A stretch of DNA of 64,000 nt from contig NZ_LIQQ01000025.1 of NCBI RefSeq assembly GCF_001418565.1, forward strand, positions 1-64,000. The letters are read 5' to 3'. The position numbers and the translations under genes are program-made. The notes beneath the pieces were generated by a model. It ran no database searches. It was not told the origin of the DNA and was given only the letters and a program-made list of their open reading frames with translations. Origin of the DNA: Streptomyces graminilatus (GTDB lineage: Bacteria; Actinomycetota; Actinomycetes; Streptomycetales; Streptomycetaceae). How positions within the stretch are numbered: position 1 is the first letter of the stretch; the number at the start of each line of letters is the position of its first letter. Positions 16,805 through 25,707 of the stretch are shown one piece after another.

Positions 16805-18456
16805 CTTCCACCCTTCCCGTGGTGACCGTCAAGGTCCCCACGCAGCGGCAGCCTGCGTCCAAAACGGCCCCGGCCCCTCGCCCGCCTTTGCCGCCGAGCC
16901 GCGCAAGCCGCCTCCGATCCGCCCGCCCCGACCTGCTGACCTGCGGTCTTCTGCTCGTGGCCATCATGGTCGTGCAGGGCTGGAACATCGCCGACTATCC
17001 GACCCTCAGCGACGACGAGGGCACCTATCTCTCGCAGGCGTGGGCCGTGCAGCAGGGCAGGGGCCTCGCGCACTACACCTACTGGTACGACCATCCACCC
17101 CTCGGCTGGATCCAGATAGCCGCCCTGACCTGGATACCGTCGCTGCTCAGCCCCGACTCGATGACCGTCGGCTCGATGCGCGCCGTGATGCTGCTGGTCA
17201 GCGCCGTCAGCGCGGTCCTCGTCTACGTCCTCGGGCGCCGGCTCTCGCTGCCCCGCTGGGCCGCGGGCCTGGCCATGGCGCTGTTCGGACTCTCGCCGCT
17301 GTCGGTCGTGCTCCAGCGCGAGATCTTCCTCGACAACATCGCGGTGATGTGGGTGCTGGTCGCCTTCACCCTCGCCGCCTCCCCGAGCCGCCACCTGTGG
17401 CACCACTTCGCCGCCGGCCTCGCGGCCGCGGCGGCGGTGCTCACCAAGGAGACGATGCTCGTCATCCTGCCCGCCCTGCTGGTCACCATGTGGCGCCACG
17501 GCCACCGCGACACCCGCAAGTTCGCGCTCACCGGAGCCATCACCGCCTGCGCCCTGATCGGCTTCGCCTACCCCCTGTTCGCCCTGCTGAAGGGCGAGTT
17601 GTTCCCGGGCGGCGGGCATGTCTCACTCTTCGACGGGCTCAAGTACCAGATGACCAGGCCGGGTTCGGGTTTCATCCTCGACCCGGGCTCCGGCTCGTAC
17701 GGCGTCGTGCAGTCCTGGCTCTACTACGACCGTGTCCTGCCCCTCGGCGGCCTCGCCGGCGCCCTGCTCCTCATCGTGTCCTGGCGCTGGTCGGTCACCG
17801 CCCGCGCACTGGCAGGACCAGCCCTCACCATCGGCATCCTCGCCCTGGTCGCGATGCGCCCGAACGGCTATCTGCCGGCGATGTACGTCATCCAGGCGCT
17901 GCCCTTCCTCTCCCTGGTCCTCGCCGGAGGCGTCGCGAGCGTCGCCCACGCGGTACTGCGCCGACGGCGCGCCGAAGGGGAGAGGCGGCCGTTCACCTGG
18001 GCGCGGTACGTGGTCGCGGCGGTCCTCCTCGGCGTCTCAGCCGCGTACGTCGTACCTCGCTGGTACGACGGCGACCGTACCGCCGTCACCGCCAGGGCCA
18101 ACGCCCCCTACCGGGCCGCCTCGAAGTGGCTCGCGACCGAGGTCGCCGACCCCGCGAGAACCCGGGTGCTCGTCGACGACGCGCTCTGGCTCGACCTCGT
18201 GCACGCCGGGTACGAGCCCGGGCACGGCGTCATCTGGTTCTACAAGGCCGACCTCGACCCGGCCGTGACGAAGACGATGCCCAGGGGCTGGAAGGACCTG
18301 GACTACGTCGTCGCCTCTCCGACCGTACGGCGCGACGCTGTCAATCTGCCCAACGTCAGGGCAGCGATGAAGCATTCGAGCCCGGTGGCCACCTTCGGCA
18401 CCGGCGACGGCCGGATCGAGATCCGCAGTATCGACGCCTCGGGAGGCGCCCGATGA
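16801..18456 (+). CDS. GT-C fold (family 39, ArnT/PMT-like) glycosyltransferase
   Basis: A 551-residue polytopic membrane protein with about ten helices. The first extracytoplasmic loop carries the acidic DDE motif at D71-D72-E73 (TLSDDEGTY), and YDHPPLGWIQ follows, as in lipid-phosphosugar-using ArnT and protein mannosyltransferases. It should move a sugar from polyprenyl phosphate onto an acceptor outside the membrane. A soluble C-terminal domain begins at about 425. The GTG at 16801 overlaps the GT2 stop by 4 bp. The DPM1-like enzyme encoded next could supply its donor. Confidence 0.88.
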   Translation: MTSTLPVVTVKVPTQRQPASKTAPAPRPPLPPSRASRLRSARPDLLTCGLLLVAIMVVQGWNIADYPTLSDDEGTYLSQAWAVQQGRGLAHYTYWYDHPPLGWIQIAALTWIPSLLSPDSMTVGSMRAVMLLVSAVSAVLVYVLGRRLSLPRWAAGLAMALFGLSPLSVVLQREIFLDNIAVMWVLVAFTLAASPSRHLWHHFAAGLAAAAAVLTKETMLVILPALLVTMWRHGHRDTRKFALTGAITACALIGFAYPLFALLKGELFPGGGHVSLFDGLKYQMTRPGSGFILDPGSGSYGVVQSWLYYDRVLPLGGLAGALLLIVSWRWSVTARALAGPALTIGILALVAMRPNGYLPAMYVIQALPFLSLVLAGGVASVAHAVLRRRRAEGERRPFTWARYVVAAVLLGVSAAYVVPRWYDGDRTAVTARANAPYRAASKWLATEVADPARTRVLVDDALWLDLVHAGYEPGHGVIWFYKADLDPAVTKTMPRGWKDLDYVVASPTVRRDAVNLPNVRAAMKHSSPVATFGTGDGRIEIRSIDASGGAR

Positions 18457-19664
18457 GCAGCTTCGAGTTCACAGTCCCCGGCGAACTGGGCGATCCGGCC
18501 GTACGTGCCGCTGAAGTCGCCGAGCCGGGGGCGGTCACGATCGTCGTACCGACCTTCAACGAGTCCGCGAACATCGGGGAGTTGCTGCACCGGATCACCG
18601 AGTCGGTGCCGTCGCGGCTGCCCTGTGAGGTCCTCTTCGTCGACGACTCCACGGACGACACCCCCGAGGTGATAGCCGAGGCCGCGCAGGACTGCCCGTT
18701 CCCGGTCACCGTCATCCACCGCGAGGAAGCCGTGGGCGGGCTCGGCGGCGCGGTCGTCGAGGGCATCAAGGCGGCGACCTCGGACTGGATCGTCGTCATG
18801 GACGGCGACTGCCAGCATCCGCCGTCCCTCGTACCGGAGTTGGTGGCCACCGGTGAACGCGCGGGCGCCGGGCTCGTGGTCGCCTCCCGGTACATCAAGG
18901 GCGGCAGCCGGGCCGGGCTCGCGGGCAACTACCGCGTGGCCGTGTCCCGTTGCGCGACCTGGCTGACCAAGTCCCTCTTCCCGCGCAGGCTGCACGGCAT
19001 CAGCGACCCGATGAGCGGGTTCTTCGCGATCCGCCGCAGCGCGGTCACCGCCGAGATCCTCCAGCCGCTCGGCTACAAGATCCTCCTCGAACTGGCCGTC
19101 CGCAGCCGCCCCCGCCAGGTCACCGAGGTCCCCTTCGTCTTCCAGGACCGCTACGCCGGCGAGTCCAAGTCCACCGCCCAGGAAGGCCTGCGCTTCCTGC
19201 GCCACCTGGTCGGCCTGCGCGCCGCCTCACCCGCCGCCCGCATGATCGGCTTCGGCCTGATCGGCGCCACCGGCTTCCTGCCCAACCTGCTCGGGCTGTA
19301 CGGGCTCACCGCGGCCGGACTGCACTACGTACCGGCCGAGATCATCGCCAACCAGCTGGGCGTCGCCTGGAACTTCCTGCTCATCGAGCATCTGCTGTTC
19401 CGCGACCGCCGCCGGCACCGGAACTGGTGGGACCGCGCCGGCCGGTTCGCGCTGCTCGCCAACCTCGACCTCGTCCTGCGGCTGCCGCTGATCGCGCTGT
19501 TCGTGGACCGGTTGGGGATGGGAGCCCTGCCCGCCACCGCGCTCGCACTGGTGACGACCTTCGTCCTGCGCTTCGTCGGAACCGAAGCGCTGGTCTATCT
19601 GCCGCGCCGGGGTCACCAGGGAGCCCCCGTACGCGAAAGCGAAACAGCTAGGAGAGCCGCGTGA
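18453..19664 (+). CDS. DPM1-like polyprenyl-phosphate glycosyltransferase fused to GtrA
   Basis: A 403-residue fusion. Residues about 25-255 are a GT2 dolichol-phosphate-mannose-synthase-like domain (VPTFNESANIGELL, VDDSTDDTPEV, VMDGDCQHPPSLVP, SDPMSGFFAIRR). Residues about 262-390 are a four-helix GtrA domain (MIGFGLIGATGFLPNLLGLY onward). It should load a sugar onto polyprenyl phosphate in the cytoplasm, and the GtrA part may help flip it. It overlaps its neighbours by 4 bp on both sides, ATGA upstream and GTGA downstream. Confidence 0.92.
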   Translation: MSSFEFTVPGELGDPAVRAAEVAEPGAVTIVVPTFNESANIGELLHRITESVPSRLPCEVLFVDDSTDDTPEVIAEAAQDCPFPVTVIHREEAVGGLGGAVVEGIKAATSDWIVVMDGDCQHPPSLVPELVATGERAGAGLVVASRYIKGGSRAGLAGNYRVAVSRCATWLTKSLFPRRLHGISDPMSGFFAIRRSAVTAEILQPLGYKILLELAVRSRPRQVTEVPFVFQDRYAGESKSTAQEGLRFLRHLVGLRAASPAARMIGFGLIGATGFLPNLLGLYGLTAAGLHYVPAEIIANQLGVAWNFLLIEHLLFRDRRRHRNWWDRAGRFALLANLDLVLRLPLIALFVDRLGMGALPATALALVTTFVLRFVGTEALVYLPRRGHQGAPVRESETARRAA

Positions 19665-22141
19665 CACTGTTCAGCCGATCGTCAGCCAGAGCCCGGGGGA
19701 GAGCTGTTTCCCGGCGGAGAACGGCACTTGTCGGGGTGGGCGCCCTGACCGCCGGTCTTCTCCTCGTCTCCCCCCAGTCCGCGTCCGCCGCCAACCTCGT
19801 CGTCAATCCGGGCTTCGAGACGGCGGGCACCGACGGGATGCCGTACTGCTGGGAGCAGTCCGGCTGGGGCGACAACGACTTCACCTTCTCCACCGTCGGC
19901 GGCGCGCACTCGGGCTCGAAGGCCATGAAGGTCGAGCTGACCCGGCGGGTGAGCGGTGACCGCAAGGCGCTGATCACCGAGGACACGACCTGTGCGCCCG
20001 TGGTGTCGGCGGGCAAGCAGTACGACCTCGGGCTCTGGTACAAGACGACCACCCCGGACGCGGGCATCACCCTGTTCCGGCACGACACGACGCTCGGCTG
20101 GCAGTACTGGGCCGACCTCAAGACCCTGGAGATGCAGGGGAGTTGGACCCAGGCCACGGTCCGCACCCCGGCCGTCCCGGCCGGCACCGACCGCATCACC
20201 TGGGGTGTCTCGGTCTACGGCACGGGCTCCGCGACCACCGACGACTTCACGATGGAGCAGGTCACCGACCCGGTCCCGCCCGCCAACTGCACCTCCACCC
20301 CCGACCAGTGCGCCAACGGCAAGTGGACGGTCCTGCCCACGCAGAACCCGGTCCGCTCCATGCACTCCGTCGTCCTCAACAACGGCAAGGTGCTGCTGAT
20401 CGCGGGCTCCGGCAACAGCGAGGAACAGTTCAACGCGGGCACGTTCACCAGCGCGGTGTACAACCCGGCCAACGGCACGTACAAGGTCATCCCCACGCCG
20501 AAGGACATGTTCTGCTCCGGACACGTCCAGCTCCAGGACGGGCGCGTGCTGGTGATGAGCGGCAACAAGGCGTACCCGGTCGTGGGCGGGCACGGCTACG
20601 AGGGCTTCAAGGACTCGTACATCTTCGACCCGGTGACCGAGAAGTACAGCAAGACGAACGACCTGGTCGACGGTCACTGGTACCCGTCGGCGACCGTCCT
20701 CGGCAACGGTGACGTGATCTCCTTCGGCGGGCTGCGCGAGGACTCGACCGGGTCGGTGACGGCCGAGCTGTGGTCGGCCGCCGAGAAGCAGTGGCAGCCG
20801 CTGTGGAAGGTCAACCAGACCTGGTCGTACTGGGGTCTGTACCCGTCGATGATCCTCATGCAGGACGGCCGCCTCTTCTACACGGGCAGCCATGTCTTCG
20901 GCAACGGCACGCCCGGCACCGGGTCGGCGGTCTACGACTACGCGGCCAACACGACGACCGCGATCTCCGGGCTCCGGAACAAGGACGAGCGTGACCAGTC
21001 GGCGAGCGTGCTGCTGCCGCCCGCCCAGGACCAGCGGGTGCTGACGCTCGGCGGCGGCAACATCGACTCCAACCCGGACGCCAACCGGCTGACCGACCTC
21101 ATCGACCTCAAGGCGGCCAACCCGGCGTACGTGGCCGGTCCGCCGCTGCCGCAGGGCACGGTCGACCTCGGCAACGGCCCGGTGGCCGAGACCGGCAACC
21201 AGGGCAAGATGTACGTCTCCGCCGTACTGCTGCCCGACGGGAAGGTCCTGGAGACCGGCGGCGGGCTGCACAACCGGGCCAACCCGGTCTTCGAGTCGTC
21301 GATCTACGACCCGGCGTCGAACACCTTCGACCCGGTGGCCGCCGACCCACAGGCGCGCGGCTACCACTCCTCGTCGTTCCTGCTGCCCGACGGCCGGGTG
21401 ATGTCGACCGGTGACAACCCGGGCAACGGCACCTGGAACCACAACGTGTCGATCTACACCCCGCCCTACCTCCTCAAGGGCGCCCGCCCGACGATCACTT
21501 CGGTGATCGACAGCGAGTGGAAGTACGGCGACACACAGCGCATCACGGTCAACCGGCCCATCGCCAAGGCCGAGTTGATCCGCCCGGCGGCGGTCACGCA
21601 CTCCTCGGACCCGAACCAGCGGTTCGTGGACCTGCCCCTGTCGGTCAATGGCAACAACATCGACCTCAATGTGACGAGCAACCCCAACCTGGCCCCGCCC
21701 GGCTGGTACATGCTCTTCGCGGTCGACGCGGGCGGCGTCCCGTCGGTGGCGAAGTGGGTCCACCTCCAGGGCCCGGCGGCACTGGCGCCGAAGGCGATGG
21801 CCATGTCCAGGCCCGTGCCCGCGGACTCCACCTCCCCGCTGACCCCCTCCGCCCACGTCCACTCCTTCGCGGACGGACTGACGGGCAAGGTCACCGGACC
21901 CGGCAGGAAGCGCGCCTCGCAGAAGGTCAGCCCGACCCTCTCGGGCTGCGACCGTCACTACGGCTCGATCAACGTCTGCGTCCCGACGGTGTTCCCGCCG
22001 CAGGTCGAGCAGACGACGGCCGCCCGCTGCGCCTGGCTCAAGGCCAACGACTACGGCCGCCTGAAGGTCAACGGCAAGGACGACCCCCTTGGCCTCGACC
22101 CGAACCGCAACGGGGTGGTCTGCGACAGGCAGGACCTGTAG
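19661..22141 (+). CDS. secreted copper-radical oxidase (galactose oxidase/GlxA-like) with excalibur domain
   Basis: An 826-residue secreted protein. The signal peptide has an RRTAL stretch that fits a Tat motif and ends near SASA. A carbohydrate-binding-like beta domain (about 45-205), a kelch-repeat galactose oxidase core (about 220-600) and a DUF1929-type C-terminal domain follow. All active-site residues can be placed by motif: C285 (MFCSGH), Y341 (HWYPSA), Y568-H569 (GYHSSS) and H647 (VTHSSDPNQR), giving the Cys-Tyr cross-link and copper ligands. The last 40 residues are an excalibur calcium motif (DPNRNGVVC). Predicted reaction: oxidation of a primary alcohol, probably on a glycan, to an aldehyde with H2O2 release. 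Confidence 0.88.
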   Translation: MTLFSRSSARARGRAVSRRRTALVGVGALTAGLLLVSPQSASAANLVVNPGFETAGTDGMPYCWEQSGWGDNDFTFSTVGGAHSGSKAMKVELTRRVSGDRKALITEDTTCAPVVSAGKQYDLGLWYKTTTPDAGITLFRHDTTLGWQYWADLKTLEMQGSWTQATVRTPAVPAGTDRITWGVSVYGTGSATTDDFTMEQVTDPVPPANCTSTPDQCANGKWTVLPTQNPVRSMHSVVLNNGKVLLIAGSGNSEEQFNAGTFTSAVYNPANGTYKVIPTPKDMFCSGHVQLQDGRVLVMSGNKAYPVVGGHGYEGFKDSYIFDPVTEKYSKTNDLVDGHWYPSATVLGNGDVISFGGLREDSTGSVTAELWSAAEKQWQPLWKVNQTWSYWGLYPSMILMQDGRLFYTGSHVFGNGTPGTGSAVYDYAANTTTAISGLRNKDERDQSASVLLPPAQDQRVLTLGGGNIDSNPDANRLTDLIDLKAANPAYVAGPPLPQGTVDLGNGPVAETGNQGKMYVSAVLLPDGKVLETGGGLHNRANPVFESSIYDPASNTFDPVAADPQARGYHSSSFLLPDGRVMSTGDNPGNGTWNHNVSIYTPPYLLKGARPTITSVIDSEWKYGDTQRITVNRPIAKAELIRPAAVTHSSDPNQRFVDLPLSVNGNNIDLNVTSNPNLAPPGWYMLFAVDAGGVPSVAKWVHLQGPAALAPKAMAMSRPVPADSTSPLTPSAHVHSFADGLTGKVTGPGRKRASQKVSPTLSGCDRHYGSINVCVPTVFPPQVEQTTAARCAWLKANDYGRLKVNGKDDPLGLDPNRNGVVCDRQDL

Positions 22142-22195
22142 AGGTACGTAGAGGTACCAGGACCTGTAGAGGTACGGAGAGGTACGGAGAGGTAC
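22138..22195. repeat. tandem 10-bp repeats at the oxidase stop codon
   Basis: Five copies of GTAGAGGTAC/GGAGAGGTAC lie at 22138-22147, 22148-22157, 22166-22175, 22176-22185 and 22186-22195, with an 8-bp interruption after the second. The first copy contains the TAG stop of the copper-oxidase gene. No function is evident. Confidence 0.75.
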
Positions 22196-22217
22196 GGGGT
22201 CCAGGCCCCGGCTCCCG

Positions 22218-22249
22218 GAGGGCGCGCCCGCGCAGGTGGGCGCGCCCTC
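22218..22249 (+). terminator. strong hairpin terminator of the glycan/oxidase operon
   Basis: Perfect 12-bp arms GAGGGCGCGCCC (22218-22229) and GGGCGCGCCCTC (22238-22249) with an 8-nt loop, 77 bp after the operon's last stop. Confidence 0.8.
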
Positions 22250-22403
22250 TGCCGTGACCGCCGGGCCAGGAGGGCGTGGAGGCCGTCCGCGGCAGCAGCC
22301 GTACGCCCGTGCCCAGCACCTCACTGCCACCAGGACCGCCTGGAGACACAGAAACGACAGTAACTCTCAAAAGGGAGCGACTGCCAACCGCTGTGGATAA
22401 GTG

Positions 22404-22464
22404 CGCGGGCATACGAAAACGCGGACATACGAAACGCAGGCACACGAAACGCAGGCATACGAAA
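22404..22464. repeat. four tandem 15-bp repeats
   Basis: Four units of CGCRGRCAYACGAAA (22404-22419 with one extra base, 22420-22434, 22435-22449, 22450-22464) abut the terminator of the hemolysin III gene. Being 15 bp they preserve any reading frame, but I see no gene there. With the 10-bp repeats and two hairpins they account for most of the 22142-22522 gap. Confidence 0.75.
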
Positions 22465-22494
22465 AAATGGCCACGGCTCGAAAGCCATGGCCAT
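22462..22494 (-). terminator. intrinsic terminator of the hemolysin III gene
   Basis: On the minus strand a 12-bp stem (22483-22494 with 22467-22478, one G-T pair) closes a TTCG tetraloop and runs directly into six T residues. This is a textbook rho-independent terminator, unusual in having a U tract in this genome. It lies 29 bp after the gene's stop. Confidence 0.9.
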
Positions 22495-22522
22495 TCAGGA
22501 GGGGGCGGAGTCCGCTCAGGCG

Positions 22523-23251
22523 CTACCCGTGCTGGTACGCCACCATCGAGATGCCGATGTAGTGCGTGACGAAGGCCGCGAGGGTGAGGGAGTGGAACAC
22601 CTCGTGGAAGCCGAACCAGCGGGGTGACGGGTTGGGGCGCTTGAGTCCGTAGATCACGCCGCCCGCGCTGTAGAGCAGCCCGCCGACGATGACCAGTACC
22701 AGGACGGCGATGCCGCCCGCGCGCATGAAGTCCGGCAGGAAGAAGACGGCCGCCCAGCCCATCGCGATGTAGCACGGGGTGTAGAGCCAGCGCGGGGCGC
22801 CGACCCACAGGACGCGGAAGGCGATGCCGGCCACGGCCGCGCCCCAGATGCCCCACAGGAGCCACTGCCCCTTGCTCGCAGGGAGCAGCAGCATCGTCAG
22901 CGGGGTGTAGGTGCCCGCGATGATCAAGAAGATATTGGCGTGATCCAGCCTGCGCAGGACGCCGTCCATGCGCGGGCTCCAGGTGCCCCGGTGGTACAGC
23001 GCGCTCACGCCGAACAGCAGGCAGGCGGTGAGGGTAAAGATTCCGCAAGCAATGCGCGCCCGGCTCGAACTGGCGAGCGCGGTGAGCACCAGACCGGAGA
23101 TGAGTACGGCCGGAAACATGCCCAGATGCAGCCAGCCGCGCAGTTTGGGCTTGATCTCATCGGAATGTGGCAGCGAGAGCGCCATGGGACCGCGGCCGAC
23201 TGCCGGGGAGTCCAGGGGCGCGTCTGGGGCGGACGCAGTCATGACGGGCAT
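22523..23251 (-). CDS. hemolysin III family (PAQR-type) membrane protein
   Basis: A 242-residue protein with seven predicted transmembrane helices. Family motifs are the H in LRGWLHLGMFP (about 40), SALYHRGTWSP and the C-terminal FHEVFHSLTLAAFVTHYIG, giving the three-histidine metal site of the YqfA/PAQR group. Despite the name, haemolysis is not the general role; membrane-lipid homeostasis has been suggested for relatives. A second possible start lies 9 bp in. A palindromic site sits just upstream of the start. Confidence 0.88.
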   Translation of the reverse strand: MPVMTASAPDAPLDSPAVGRGPMALSLPHSDEIKPKLRGWLHLGMFPAVLISGLVLTALASSSRARIACGIFTLTACLLFGVSALYHRGTWSPRMDGVLRRLDHANIFLIIAGTYTPLTMLLLPASKGQWLLWGIWGAAVAGIAFRVLWVGAPRWLYTPCYIAMGWAAVFFLPDFMRAGGIAVLVLVIVGGLLYSAGGVIYGLKRPNPSPRWFGFHEVFHSLTLAAFVTHYIGISMVAYQHG

Positions 23252-23581
23252 CGTACCTACGTAACCGTAAGTTACGCGTCAGTCCGGCGGCGGGAGGGGG
23301 TGGAAGTGGCCAGCCTCTCATGTGCGTTGGGCCTCGGGGTTGCCAGGTGAATGGGGGGTGACCCGGAGGAAACGCCCGGGCGGGCGGCGAATGAGTGGCG
23401 ATGGTCACGTCGCTCAGGTGTGCAGCCCTCTGGACAGATGGGCGCTCCAGTCGGATGATCAAATGAGTGCGGTCGGCACCGGATGAGCGCCAATGATCAA
23501 CAGCGTGAAGCAAACCGTGAAGCATCCGGGTCGCGGCCCCCAAGGGGCAGTCAACAGAAAACCCTCATTCAAGGAGCAATC
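23252..23581. other. divergent promoter region between hemolysin III and pckA genes
   Basis: This 330-bp gap contains the palindrome at 23260-23276 near the hemolysin III start. Near pckA it has two copies of ATGATCAA-like sequence (around 23456 and 23512), a possible binding site. A long frame can be read into pckA from 23483, but its composition does not look coding. Confidence 0.4.
23260..23276 (-). promoter_or_regulatory. inverted-repeat operator upstream of the hemolysin III gene
   Basis: CGTAAC-CGTAA-GTTACG is a perfect inverted repeat (6-bp arms, 5-bp spacer) whose edge lies 9 bp from the start codon. It therefore overlaps the likely transcription start or -10. Similar TTACGTAACCGTA-type sites occur before actinobacterial lipid-metabolism genes (recollection, not checked). 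Confidence 0.55.
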
Positions 23582-25465
<1,884 letters not shown>

Positions 25466-25494
25466 GGCCCGCACCCCCAGGGGTGACCGAAGCT

Positions 25495-25547
25495 CCGCGG
25501 CCGGCCGGACTTGCCCTGACCTGCGATGTCGTCATGGCCGGCCGCGG
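25495..25547 (+). terminator. long-loop hairpin after pckA
   Basis: Perfect 12-bp arms CCGCGGCCGGCC (25495-25506) and GGCCGGCCGCGG (25536-25547) with a 29-nt loop, 29 bp after the pckA stop. The long loop makes it a moderate terminator candidate. Confidence 0.5.
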
Positions 25548-25640
25548 TTCACCACAGCCGGACGCCGAGCAGTCGAACTATTGAACGACCGGGTTGTCGA
25601 TCGTTCGTACGATTGATCACTCGTGGTGATGGATTTCCGG

Positions 25641-25672
25641 CCGCCAGAGGGCGCAATACGGCCCTCCGGCGG
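25641..25672. promoter_or_regulatory. hairpin in the leader of the RTX repeat-protein gene
   Basis: CCGCCAGAGGGC (25641-25652) and GCCCTCCGGCGG (25661-25672) pair with one mismatch across an 8-nt loop. It lies 36 bp before the start of the secreted repeat protein. Leader structure or operator; a late terminator for pckA is less likely. Confidence 0.4.
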
Positions 25673-25707
25673 GCGGAACGCCGCGTGTCCGGCGCGAGGC
25701 TGCCGAC

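Noticed and set aside
19682-22330. 882-codon minus-strand frame
   Set aside because: Antisense to the copper-radical oxidase gene whose active-site motifs are all in the plus frame.
22404-22464. CRISPR-like array
   Set aside because: Units are 15 bp and contiguous with no spacers, and there are no cas genes; it is a simple tandem repeat.
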